NCBI GenBank assembly: GCA_020346745.1
Contig: CP070787.1
Span: 1,222,589 to 1,255,906 of the forward strand
Length of the DNA: 33,318 bases
Reading direction: 5' to 3'
Source of the DNA: Fidelibacterota bacterium
GTDB lineage: Bacteria > Fidelibacterota > Marinisomatia > SCGC-AAA003-L08 > TS1B11
A program made the translations under genes and the position numbers. Below the pieces are notes generated by a model. The model searched no databases and had not been told where the DNA came from. It saw only the letters and a list, made by a program, of their open reading frames with translations. Shown piece by piece: positions 9,300 through 18,176 of this stretch. Each line of letters starts with the position of its first letter. Position 1 is the stretch's first letter.

Positions 9300-10586
9300 A
9301 TGGGAATGACGCTGACAGAAAAGATTCTAGCGGACCATTATGCTGGAGGGAGCATACAGCCCGGTGACCTGATCCAGGTGGGCATCGATCTGATCATGTG
9401 CCACGAGGTTACTACGCCACCGGCCATCCAAATGCTTCTGGAACACGGGCTGAGCGGTGTTTTTGACCCGGACCGGGTGGTGGTCACACCGGACCATTTT
9501 GTACCCAACAAGGACATCAAGAGCGCGGAACTGGTGAGAGAGTTACGGGAATGGGTGACCGCAAACGGTATCAAGAATTATTACGAACTGGGCCGACATG
9601 GTATCTGTCACGCGCTGCTGCCCGAGCAGGGGCATATTCTTCCCGGCCAGACGGTGGTTGGCGGTGACTCCCACACCTGCACCTACGGCGCCTTCGGGAC
9701 TTTTGCCACCGGGATCGGCTCAACGGACCTGGCCGCTGCCCTGTATTCGGGCGAGCTGTGGTTCAAGGTCCCGGAATCCATCAAGGTCAACCTGACAGGC
9801 AAGCTCCCGCCGGGCGTATACAGCAAGGACATCGTCCTGGAGCTGATCCGGCGCATCGGTGTGGACGGTGCCCGATACCAAGCCCTGGAGTACCACGGCG
9901 AGACCCTCGAGGAGCTCTCCATGGAGGCCAGGATGACCATCACCAACATGGCAATCGAGGCGGGGGCCAAGTGCGCTATCATGGAAGCCGACGACCTCAC
10001 GTCGGCCTACCTGGACGGCCGGGCAAAGGGCGGAGACTGGACCGTGCACAGGGCGGACCAGGATGCAAGATACGCGCAGGAGCTGACAATCAAGGTCGAC
10101 GATCTGGAACCCCTCGTGGCTTTTCCCAGCCTGCCCGCCAACGGCCGGGAGATAGCCTCTCTCACCAGCGAAGAAAAAGAGAGCGTGGACCAGGTTTACA
10201 TAGGGTCATGTACGAACGGTCGGATAGAGGATCTGCGCATTGCGGCCAGCATCATGAAAGGGCACCAGGTGGCGGCAGGAGTGCGAGCGATTATCGTTCC
10301 CAGTACCAGCACCACCTGGAAGCAGGCGCATGATGAGGGGCTGCTCGCGATATTCCACGAGGCGGGATGTGCTATCTCCACGCCCACCTGCGGCGCGTGC
10401 CTGGGGGGGCATATGGGCGTGTTGGGCGAAGGGGAAGTGTGTGTTTCAACCACCAACCGCAATTTTACCGGCCGCATGGGTCATCCCAGCTCACGGGTCT
10501 ACCTGGCGAGTCCCGCCACGGCAGCCGCCACGGCCTTGAGGGGATGCATCACCGATCCCAGGGAATACCTGCAGGAGGAGAGATAA
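9300..10586 (+). CDS. leuC: 3-isopropylmalate dehydratase large subunit
   Basis: LeuC is the catalytic [4Fe-4S] half of isopropylmalate isomerase, acting with LeuD. With CimA present it probably also handles citramalate. At 428 residues it belongs to the short, archaeal-like LeuC/HacA subgroup rather than the roughly 470-residue E. coli form. The cluster ligands are Cys304 in GSCTNGR and Cys364 and Cys367 in PTCGACLGG. The [18 protein letters not shown] segment is also conserved. ATG 9300 follows AGAGGAAGG at 9281-9289 with a 10-nt spacing. An open frame extends further upstream inside leuA but has no conserved sequence. The stop codon shares one base with the leuD start. Confidence 0.95.
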   Translation: MGMTLTEKILADHYAGGSIQPGDLIQVGIDLIMCHEVTTPPAIQMLLEHGLSGVFDPDRVVVTPDHFVPNKDIKSAELVRELREWVTANGIKNYYELGRHGICHALLPEQGHILPGQTVVGGDSHTCTYGAFGTFATGIGSTDLAAALYSGELWFKVPESIKVNLTGKLPPGVYSKDIVLELIRRIGVDGARYQALEYHGETLEELSMEARMTITNMAIEAGAKCAIMEADDLTSAYLDGRAKGGDWTVHRADQDARYAQELTIKVDDLEPLVAFPSLPANGREIASLTSEEKESVDQVYIGSCTNGRIEDLRIAASIMKGHQVAAGVRAIIVPSTSTTWKQAHDEGLLAIFHEAGCAISTPTCGACLGGHMGVLGEGEVCVSTTNRNFTGRMGHPSSRVYLASPATAAATALRGCITDPREYLQEER

Positions 10587-11098
10587 TGCAAGGCCGAGTG
10601 CAGTTGTACCAGCGAAGTCATATCAACACGGACGAGATCATTCCGGCCCGGTACCTGAACGTACACGACAAGGCTGCGCTCGCCCGGCATGCCATGGAAG
10701 ATATTGATCCCGGGTTTGTCGATAGAGTCCAGGCGGGTGATTTTATCGTGGCGGAGGAGGATTTCGGTTGTGGGTCCAGCCGGGAGCATGCCGTGTGGGC
10801 ACTGCAGGGTGCCGGTGTGCAGGCCGTGCTGGCCGATTCCTTCGCGCGCATTTTCTACCGCAACGCAATCAACAACGGCTTCTATCCGATCGAGATCGCA
10901 GGCATCAGCACCAGGGTGGGGCAGGGAGACGAGCTGAACATCGACCTGGCGAAAGGCCGGGTGATCAACATGACAAAGGATGAGGTGTATGACTTTCCAC
11001 CGTTCACATCCTTCATTCAGGCGGTCATCGACGCGGGGGGACTATTGAGTTATCTGGGAAAGCAGAAAAGTGGAGCAGGGATTTCTGATGGCACTTGA
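10586..11098 (+). CDS. leuD: 3-isopropylmalate dehydratase small subunit
   Basis: LeuD is the swivelling-domain partner of LeuC. The 170-residue protein is the short form that matches the short LeuC. It opens with HINTDEIIPARYLN, carries the substrate-recognition segment EEDFGCGSSREHAVWAL, and continues ADSFARIFYRNAINNGFYPIE, all typical of the family. Translation starts at ATG 10586 behind GGAGGAG in a TAATG junction with leuC, so the two subunits are probably translationally coupled. Its end overlaps the cimA start by 11 bp. Confidence 0.95.
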   Translation: MQGRVQLYQRSHINTDEIIPARYLNVHDKAALARHAMEDIDPGFVDRVQAGDFIVAEEDFGCGSSREHAVWALQGAGVQAVLADSFARIFYRNAINNGFYPIEIAGISTRVGQGDELNIDLAKGRVINMTKDEVYDFPPFTSFIQAVIDAGGLLSYLGKQKSGAGISDGT

Positions 11099-12710
11099 AC
11101 TGTTTGACACGACACTACGCGACGGCACCCAGGCAGAGGGTATCAATCTGTCCGTTGGGGACAAGCTGCGGATCGTCCAGCTGCTGGATGACTTCGGCAT
11201 GGATATCATTGAGGGCGGCTGGCCGGGCAGCAATCCCCGGGATCAGGAATTCTTCGCAGCGGCCAAGGACTTGAGCCTTAAACATGCCCTGATTTGCGCC
11301 TTTGGATCCACCGCCCGGAAACCTGACGATGTGGCAACCGACCCCAATCTGAATGCACTCCTGGAAGCCGGGACGCCAGTGGTTTCCCTGGTGGGTAAAA
11401 CCTGGCGCTTCCACTCCCGTACCGGGCTGCGTGTCAGCGATGAGGAGAACGAGGCGCTCATTCGCCATTCGGTGGCTTACATGCGTCAGCATGGACGACG
11501 GGTGATCTTCGATGCGGAGCATTTTTTCGACGGCTACAAGGACGATCCGGCATTCTCTCTGGCCATGATCAGAGCGGCCGAAGAGGGGGGCGCGGATACC
11601 ATCGTCCTGTGTGATACTAACGGAGGATCACTGCCACACGAGGTCGCTGCGATCACCGGAGAGGTCAAGACGCATATCAAGGCGGGACTGGGCATCCATG
11701 CCCATAATGACGGTGATCTGGCGGTCGCCAACACGATTGCCGCCGTCCAGGAGGGAGTGACCCAGCTCCAGGGGACGATCAACGGTGTCGGGGAGCGCTG
11801 CGGCAACGCCAACCTGTGCAGTGTCATTCCCAACCTCCTGCTCAAACTGAATAAGCAGACCAGGGGGGATATCGATCTCCAACGGCTTACCGAGCTGTCG
11901 AGGACGGTGGCGGAGATCATGAACCTTGCGCCGCCCCAGCGGGCACCTTTTGTGGGGCAGTCGGCCTTCGCTCACAAGGGCGGGATCCACGTCAGCGCGG
12001 TCATGAAGGATACCGCCATGTACGAACACATCCCTCCCGAATCAGTCGGCGCGCGCCGGAGGGTGCTGGTGTCCGACCTGTCCGGGCAGAGCAATATCCG
12101 CTACAAGGCGCGGGAGTTCGGCATTGACTGGGATGGAGAGAACGGCCGACAATATGCTACCGAGGTGGCCCAGTGGGTGAAATCCCTGGAATATGAGGGG
12201 TACCAGTTCGATGGAGCGGAGGCATCGTTCGAGCTGCTTCTGCGCCAACACACGGGCGAATTCTCTCCATTCTTCGACATCCTCGATTCACGGGTTTTCG
12301 TACGCTTTGGCGAGGAGGGACCTCCAACGGCCGAGGCAGTCATGAAGGTCCGTGTAGACGGAGAGGTGGAGCACACCGTTGCCGAAGGCGTGGGGCCGGT
12401 GAACGCCCTGGACGTGGCTTTGAGGAAAGCACTGGTCCGGTTTTACCCGGTAATTGCGGAAGTCAAGCTGGTGGACTACAAGGTACGGGTGCTGGATGAG
12501 AAGGATGGGACCTCGGCAAAAGTGCGCGTCCTGGTTGAAACCAGCGACGGGAAGAAGAGCTGGTCAACGGTAGGGGTCTCGGAGAATATCATCGAGGCCA
12601 GCTGGCAGGCTCTCCGGGACAGCCTGAATTTCGTTCTTTTCAAGACAGCGGCGGAAGTCCCGACACACGCAAGCAGCATGAACAAGAAGACGATGTGGAG
12701 CGAGAAATGA
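11088..12710 (+). CDS. cimA: (R)-citramalate synthase
   Basis: CimA condenses pyruvate and acetyl-CoA to citramalate, opening the threonine-independent route to 2-oxobutyrate and isoleucine that reuses LeuC, LeuD and LeuB. The 540-residue protein starts [19 protein letters not shown], with the TQAEG variant of the DRE-TIM signature that marks the long CimA family. It continues with WPGSNPRD, VGKTWRFH and the metal-binding GIHAHNDGDLAV, and ends with a C-terminal LeuA-like allosteric domain from about 410. ATG 11088 is chosen because GGAGCAGGG lies 7 nt upstream; an in-frame GTG at 11070 overlaps that site. Homocitrate synthase is less likely given the operon. The stop overlaps ilvE by 4 bp. 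Confidence 0.93.
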   Translation: MALELFDTTLRDGTQAEGINLSVGDKLRIVQLLDDFGMDIIEGGWPGSNPRDQEFFAAAKDLSLKHALICAFGSTARKPDDVATDPNLNALLEAGTPVVSLVGKTWRFHSRTGLRVSDEENEALIRHSVAYMRQHGRRVIFDAEHFFDGYKDDPAFSLAMIRAAEEGGADTIVLCDTNGGSLPHEVAAITGEVKTHIKAGLGIHAHNDGDLAVANTIAAVQEGVTQLQGTINGVGERCGNANLCSVIPNLLLKLNKQTRGDIDLQRLTELSRTVAEIMNLAPPQRAPFVGQSAFAHKGGIHVSAVMKDTAMYEHIPPESVGARRRVLVSDLSGQSNIRYKAREFGIDWDGENGRQYATEVAQWVKSLEYEGYQFDGAEASFELLLRQHTGEFSPFFDILDSRVFVRFGEEGPPTAEAVMKVRVDGEVEHTVAEGVGPVNALDVALRKALVRFYPVIAEVKLVDYKVRVLDEKDGTSAKVRVLVETSDGKKSWSTVGVSENIIEASWQALRDSLNFVLFKTAAEVPTHASSMNKKTMWSEK

Positions 12711-13657
12711 GTACGAAGCATACACCCTATATCTGGATGGACGGCAAGGTCAGAGCGTGGTCGGAGGGCTACATCCATGTCATGTCCCATGCACTCCATT
12801 ACGGCAGCGGATGCTTCGAGGGCATCAAGTGCTACGCCACTGACGGCGGACCGGCCATTTTCAGACTCGAGGATCATATCCAGCGCCTGGTGAAGTCGGC
12901 AGCCCTGTACCGGATAGACGTTCCGTATCCGGTTGAGGAACTGGTAACCGCCTGCGCAGAGCTGGTGCGAGTCAATGAGTTGGAGGGCTGCTACATCCGG
13001 CCCATCGTATTCTACGGATTCGACACGCTGGGTGTGCACCCCAACCATTGTCCGGTGCATGTGGCCATTGCCTGTTTCAACTGGGGTGCTTACCTGGGTG
13101 AGGACGGGCTGAATCACGGTGTGCGCATTACCGTTTCCCCTTGGCGGAAATTCCATTATACCAACTTCCATACCGTCGCCAAGGGCAACGGGCAGTACAT
13201 GAACTCCATGCTGGCGGTTCAAGAGGCGAAAGCGAAGGGATTCGATGAAGCGCTGCTGCTCAATATGGAGGGGAACATCGCCGAGGGGTCTGGTCAGAAC
13301 CTTTTCATTGTGAAGGATGGTACGCTGTATACCAATGGGGAAAAGTCGTCAATATTAATGGGTATCACCCGAGACACCATCATCAAGGTGTCACAGGATC
13401 AGGGGCTGGAGGTAGTGATCCAGGACCTGACGCTGGACCAGTTGACGGCGGCGGACGAAGCCTTTTTCACCGGGACGGCCTCGGAAGTGACTCCTATCCG
13501 CGAGGTGGATGGCCAGACCATCGGAAGTGGCAGCCCAGGCGAGGTAACCACGCTCCTTCGGGGACTCTATTTTGATATAGTCCAGGGCCGACAGCCGGAA
13601 TACGGGGAGTGGCTTTACCGGGTACAGGAAGAGCTGGTCCCAGTGGAGGTAACCTAA
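12707..13657 (+). CDS. ilvE: Branched-chain amino acid aminotransferase
   Basis: IlvE is the PLP enzyme that makes valine, leucine and isoleucine from their 2-oxo acids with glutamate as donor. The 316-residue fold-type IV protein has GYIHVMSHALHYGSGCFEGI (21-40), the Schiff-base Lys159 in TVAKGNGQY, the EGSGQN segment near 193-198, and the phosphate-binding TGTASEVTPI. ATG 12707 overlaps the cimA stop codon (ATGA) and has GGAG 6 nt upstream; an in-frame GTG at 12695 is less well placed. D-amino-acid aminotransferase is the only close alternative, and the operon makes BCAT much more likely. The next gene supplies glutamate. Confidence 0.95.
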   Translation: MSTKHTPYIWMDGKVRAWSEGYIHVMSHALHYGSGCFEGIKCYATDGGPAIFRLEDHIQRLVKSAALYRIDVPYPVEELVTACAELVRVNELEGCYIRPIVFYGFDTLGVHPNHCPVHVAIACFNWGAYLGEDGLNHGVRITVSPWRKFHYTNFHTVAKGNGQYMNSMLAVQEAKAKGFDEALLLNMEGNIAEGSGQNLFIVKDGTLYTNGEKSSILMGITRDTIIKVSQDQGLEVVIQDLTLDQLTAADEAFFTGTASEVTPIREVDGQTIGSGSPGEVTTLLRGLYFDIVQGRQPEYGEWLYRVQEELVPVEVT

Positions 13658-13661
13658 ACTG
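13645..13661 (+). promoter_or_regulatory. Strong ribosome binding site before a CTG start (gltB)
   Basis: GGAGGT at 13645-13650 lies inside the end of ilvE. It is followed 8 nt later by CTG at 13659, the only plausible start codon between the in-frame stop at 13650-13652 and the catalytic Cys codon at 13710. The nearest ATG codons (13702, 13705) are out of frame, and the first in-frame TTG (13773) lies after the catalytic Cys. Confidence 0.65.
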
Positions 13662-16600
13662 TCCGAATCCGGTTATCCACTCTTCAACCCCCACGAGATT
13701 CATGATGCGTGTGGTACCGGCTTCATCGCCGAGGTCTCCGGCGAGCCCGGCCGACGGGTAGTCACGCTGGCATTGCAGGCTCTCAAGCGCCTCAAGCACC
13801 GGGGCGCACTGGGGGCCGACACCCAGACGGGTGACGGCAGCGGGCTGCTCACTGACCTGCCCGAGCCACTGTTCAGCCGTATCCTGGAGCGGGAGTACGG
13901 TGTCCAGCTGCAACCCGGTGAAGAGCTGGCCATTGCCATGGTCTTCACGCTGCCGGGGGAAGAACCGAGATTTGAAAAGAACCTGCGGACACTGGCGTCC
14001 AGGCATGAGCTGACCTACATCGGTAAAAGGAAGGTGCCCATCGACGACCAGGTTCTTGGGGAGGTTGCCCGAGCCAGCTGTCCGCTGATCTTCCAATACC
14101 TGTTTGCGTGCCCCAGCGAGAGTGCACGCCCCGTCGAGAGCCGACTCTATCTCGTGCGCAAGGCTATGGAGCAGGTCATTGCTGAAAGCGGCGGCGCCAG
14201 CTTCATCTGTTCCTTCTCCTCCAAGACGATTGTCTACAAGGGGCTCATGGTCGCGGACCAACTCGACCGCTTCTACCTGGATCTACAGGATCCGGAGTAC
14301 ATCGCGAAGGTAGCCCTGTTTCACGAGCGCTATTCCACCAACACCTCGCCGATCTGGTCCCTGGCTCAGCCGTTCAGGCTGGTGGCGCACAACGGCGAGA
14401 TCAACACGATCAAGGGCAACCGTCTCTGGATGTGGGCCCGTGAGCGGGAGCTGGGGTCGGATTTCTGGCGGGATGACCTGGACACCCTGAAGCCCATCGT
14501 CACGGCCGAGGCCAGTGACTCCTTCAGTCTGGACAATACGCTCGAATTCCTGGTCCGCAGCGGGCGCACTCTCTCGCAAGGCCTGATGATGATGATCCCG
14601 GATCCCTATGCCAACGGCCTGGAGATGGACCGGGCGCTCAAGGACTTTTACGTCTACCATGAAAATGTGATCGAACCCTGGGATGGTCCGGCAGCGCTGG
14701 TCTTCACTGACGGCCATCAGGTAGGCGCAAAGCTGGACCGCAACGGGCTGCGGCCATTACGCTATACCATTACCCGAGACGGTCTGGTCATCATGGCGTC
14801 GGAGGCGGGGGTGATCGAGGTGGAGGCGGAAAACCTCAGGCATCACCGCCATATGTCTGCCGGTGAGATCTTTGTATTGGATCTGGATGGCAGTGGCATT
14901 TCGACCAATGATGAGATCAAGGCCCAGGTGGCATCCGAAGTCTCGTATTCAAGGTTGCTGGGCGACCACATAAGAGTAATCAAACGCGGCAGCAGCCAAG
15001 AAGAGTTTGGCGAGCTGGGCCTGCCACCAGGGGGCCTAAATCCCAGGCTTCAATTGGCACTCGGCTGGGACCAAGAAGACCTAAGCCGTTATGTGATCCC
15101 CATGGCCCGCAGTGGACGGGAACCGATGGGTTCCATGGGGGATGATACGCCCCCGGCCTTTCTTTCCCCTCGTCCCCGGCGTTTCTACGACTATTGCAAG
15201 CACAGTTTCGCCCAGGTCACCAACCCACCCATCGATCCCCTGAGAGAGAGTTTCACCACCAGTCTCTACCAATACCTGGGAAGCGAAACCAACCTGCTGG
15301 CCACAAAGCCACGGTTTGACGGTGCGGTGCGCATTGAGAGTCCAATCTTGTCTCCAAGGGAGGTGAGGCAACTCGAGGGGTACCATTCCTGGCTTCCCCA
15401 TACGAAAATTACATGTCACGTTCGCAATGACGGTAATCTGAAAGCTCGCCTCGCTGAAATCAAGCAGGCCAGCGAAGAGGCTGTTCTGGATGGCCACAAG
15501 CTCCTGCTGGTAAGTGACGAGGGACTTACACCCGAAATGTTACCTATTCCCATGCCCCTGGTGGTATCTGCGCTTCACCACCATCTCATCGGGAAAAAGA
15601 TCAGAAGCAAGGTCTCCATCATTTGCATTACCGGAGACATGGTTGAGGATCATCATCTGGCCTGCCTGGTGACATTGGGAGCTACAGCAGTATACCCATA
15701 CATGGCTTACGAACTGATCCGTGAGCACTTCGCCGATGAGGACTGGCCTGAACGTATGAGCAGTTACCGATACGCCCTGGAAAAAGGTTTACTCAAGATC
15801 ATGACAAAGTCGGGGATTTCCACCTGCACCAGCTACCACGGCAGCATGCTGCTTCACGGGATCGGCTTTTCCCAATCACTATTGGATCAGTACTTCCCAT
15901 CGATTACCAGCTCAACGGGCGGCATAGGTCTGGATCAGATTATGCAAGACTTATTAACCCGGAACACTCAGGCCTATGCCGCCACCCAACCACGACTAAG
16001 GGAATCGGGCCGGTTCCGTTATCGTAAGGATGGTGAGCCGCACGGTTTCGCGCCGGCAGTTTTCCGCGCGATCACGGATTCGGCAAAGTCGGAATCAGCG
16101 CTGGAATCACGCAACGGAACGGCGCCCGTCTATCTCCGTGATCTGCTGGACGTCAAGACGGGGCACCCGTTCCCCATCGACCAGGTTGATCGCGCTGAGG
16201 GTATCCTCAGCCGTTTCGGGTCAGGGGCCATCTCATTTGGCGCGATCTCCGAGGAGGCGCACCGGACACTGGCCCGGGGGTTCAATCTGGCGGGGGGCCG
16301 GAGCAACACGGGCGAGGGGGGCGAGCAAGCAGACCGCTACGCACCAACAAATCCGGACAAGCTGGTGAACTGTTACGTCAAGCAGATCGCCAGCGGCCGT
16401 TTTGGCGTCACGACGGACTACCTGGCGGCCGCCAAGGAAATCCAGATCAAGATCGCTCAAGGAGCGAAGCCGGGTGAAGGGGGTCAGCTGCCCGGCTCCA
16501 AGGTGTCCCTCTCCATCGCCGCAGTGCGCAACTCCACCCCGGGAGTGCCACTGATATCACCACCTCCGCACCACGACATCTACAGCATCGAAGATATCGC

Positions 16601-18128
16601 CCAGCTGATCTACGATCTCAAGCAGGTGAATCCCTGGGCGGATGTATCGGTGAAGCTGGTCTCCCAACCTGGAGTGGGGACGATTGCTTCCGGGGTGGTT
16701 AAGGGCGGTGCGGACATCGTCTTGATCTCCGGCGGCGACGGCGGTACGGGTGCCAGCCCACTGGGTTCACTCAAGCATGCCGGGCTGCCCTGGGAGTTAG
16801 GTCTGGCGGAGACCCACCAAGTGCTGACCGCCAATGGGCTTCGTCCCCGGGTCACTCTGCGAGTAGACGGCGGCCTGAAGGACGGCCGGGACATAGTGAT
16901 CGCCGCCCTGCTGGGAGCTGAGGAGTTCGACTTCGGTACGGCCGCCCTGGTAGCCCTGGGATGTGTCATGGCCCGGCAGTGCCATCTCAACACCTGCCCG
17001 GCCGGGATTGCAACCCACGATGCAGCCCTCAAGCGCCGATTCAAAGGGACGCCGGAGCAGTTAGCAAAGTATCTGCGGCAGGTAGCAAGCCATGTGCGTC
17101 AGCTGCTCTCGGAGATGGGTTTTCGCTCGCTGGACGAGATCATCGGCCGGTCGGACCTCCTGGCAGCGAACGAGGTCGGGCGCGCGCTGACTGAGAAAGA
17201 GCAGATCAATCTCAAGCCGATCCTGAATCCGGAGGCCCATCACGGCCTGCCACTAAGGGAAAAGGTGAAGGGGCAGCAGACGGCCAAGGCAGTAAGCAGC
17301 GGCCATTTTGACGATGATGTCATCCCGGAGGCTCGCAAGGCGATTCTAACCCACCGGCACGTGGTGATCCGCCGTGATATCCGGAATACGGACCGCGCGG
17401 TGGGGACCAAGCTCTCGGGCCAGTTAGCTTTCATGTATGGCCGGGGCAGCTTCAGCGGTGATATCCAGCTGCGGCTCAAGGGCATCGCCGGGCAGAGTTT
17501 CGGCGCTTTTCTGGTGAACGGCGTGGAACTGCGTCTGCGCGGAATCGCCAACGACTACGTCGGCAAGGGGATGTCCGGCGGCCTGATCAGCATTCGCTTT
17601 GAGAAGGCCATCCGGGAAATGGACCCCTCCCAGACCATCATCGGAAATGTGGCCTTGTACGGTGCCACGGCGGGAACGCTACTGGTGGCCGGCAAAGCGG
17701 GTGAGCGATTTGCTGTCAGGAACAGCGGTGCGGCGGCGGTGGTGGAAGGCGTGGGCAATCACTGCTGTGAGTACATGACCCGGGGGACAGTGATGGTCCT
17801 CGGGAATTTCGGTTGGAACTTCGGTGCCGGAATGTCTGGGGGGGTAGCCTATGTTTACATTACCGACGAGGAAGAGCTGGATGCGCTCAACCGGGATTTC
17901 GTGCGGCCGACGACGCTAAAAACCAGGGATGTAAATCTGATCCAGAAACTACTGCGGAACCACCGGTTCCACACGGGATCGGTGATCGCCCACCGGATCC
18001 TGAGCAACTGGGAAAGCGAGAAGGTTCACCTAGTGAAGGTGGTCTCCCTGGCCCAGGACGTGCTCGACTTCGAAGAGATCTACAACCAGCAGGTGGCTGC
18101 GCGCCTGGGGGTCATGCTCAGCGAATGA
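13659..18128 (+). CDS. gltB: Glutamate synthase large subunit, CTG start
   Basis: GltB hydrolyses glutamine and transfers the ammonia to 2-oxoglutarate, giving two glutamates. From CTG 13659 it is 1489 residues, full length for the family. A 17-residue propeptide precedes the N-terminal nucleophile Cys18 in HDACGTGFIAEV. The glutaminase domain is followed by the central domain, the FMN barrel (AKPGEGGQLPGSKVS, GGDGGTGASPLGS), the [3Fe-4S] ligands Cys1102, Cys1108 and Cys1113, and the C-terminal GxGxG beta-helix (GQSFGAF to NFGAGMSGG). It starts 1 bp after ilvE, so ammonia assimilation seems coupled to branched-chain transamination. No gltD is present in the window; the electron partner is either encoded elsewhere or is a ferredoxin. 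A canonical start would delete the catalytic Cys. Confidence 0.93.
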   Translation: MSESGYPLFNPHEIHDACGTGFIAEVSGEPGRRVVTLALQALKRLKHRGALGADTQTGDGSGLLTDLPEPLFSRILEREYGVQLQPGEELAIAMVFTLPGEEPRFEKNLRTLASRHELTYIGKRKVPIDDQVLGEVARASCPLIFQYLFACPSESARPVESRLYLVRKAMEQVIAESGGASFICSFSSKTIVYKGLMVADQLDRFYLDLQDPEYIAKVALFHERYSTNTSPIWSLAQPFRLVAHNGEINTIKGNRLWMWARERELGSDFWRDDLDTLKPIVTAEASDSFSLDNTLEFLVRSGRTLSQGLMMMIPDPYANGLEMDRALKDFYVYHENVIEPWDGPAALVFTDGHQVGAKLDRNGLRPLRYTITRDGLVIMASEAGVIEVEAENLRHHRHMSAGEIFVLDLDGSGISTNDEIKAQVASEVSYSRLLGDHIRVIKRGSSQEEFGELGLPPGGLNPRLQLALGWDQEDLSRYVIPMARSGREPMGSMGDDTPPAFLSPRPRRFYDYCKHSFAQVTNPPIDPLRESFTTSLYQYLGSETNLLATKPRFDGAVRIESPILSPREVRQLEGYHSWLPHTKITCHVRNDGNLKARLAEIKQASEEAVLDGHKLLLVSDEGLTPEMLPIPMPLVVSALHHHLIGKKIRSKVSIICITGDMVEDHHLACLVTLGATAVYPYMAYELIREHFADEDWPERMSSYRYALEKGLLKIMTKSGISTCTSYHGSMLLHGIGFSQSLLDQYFPSITSSTGGIGLDQIMQDLLTRNTQAYAATQPRLRESGRFRYRKDGEPHGFAPAVFRAITDSAKSESALESRNGTAPVYLRDLLDVKTGHPFPIDQVDRAEGILSRFGSGAISFGAISEEAHRTLARGFNLAGGRSNTGEGGEQADRYAPTNPDKLVNCYVKQIASGRFGVTTDYLAAAKEIQIKIAQGAKPGEGGQLPGSKVSLSIAAVRNSTPGVPLISPPPHHDIYSIEDIAQLIYDLKQVNPWADVSVKLVSQPGVGTIASGVVKGGADIVLISGGDGGTGASPLGSLKHAGLPWELGLAETHQVLTANGLRPRVTLRVDGGLKDGRDIVIAALLGAEEFDFGTAALVALGCVMARQCHLNTCPAGIATHDAALKRRFKGTPEQLAKYLRQVASHVRQLLSEMGFRSLDEIIGRSDLLAANEVGRALTEKEQINLKPILNPEAHHGLPLREKVKGQQTAKAVSSGHFDDDVIPEARKAILTHRHVVIRRDIRNTDRAVGTKLSGQLAFMYGRGSFSGDIQLRLKGIAGQSFGAFLVNGVELRLRGIANDYVGKGMSGGLISIRFEKAIREMDPSQTIIGNVALYGATAGTLLVAGKAGERFAVRNSGAAAVVEGVGNHCCEYMTRGTVMVLGNFGWNFGAGMSGGVAYVYITDEEELDALNRDFVRPTTLKTRDVNLIQKLLRNHRFHTGSVIAHRILSNWESEKVHLVKVVSLAQDVLDFEEIYNQQVAARLGVMLSE

Positions 18129-18133
18129 GCCCA

Positions 18134-18148
18134 GCCGCCGGGGGCGGC
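18134..18148. terminator. Weak hairpin between convergent gltB and proA
   Basis: GCCGCC and GGCGGC form a 6-bp GC-only stem with a 3-nt loop in the 48-bp gap between the convergent genes. No T-tract follows on either strand, so it is at best a weak or Rho-assisted terminator. Confidence 0.3.
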
Positions 18149-18176
18149 AAGGACCTGGCGACCGTAAGCCCCGCTG

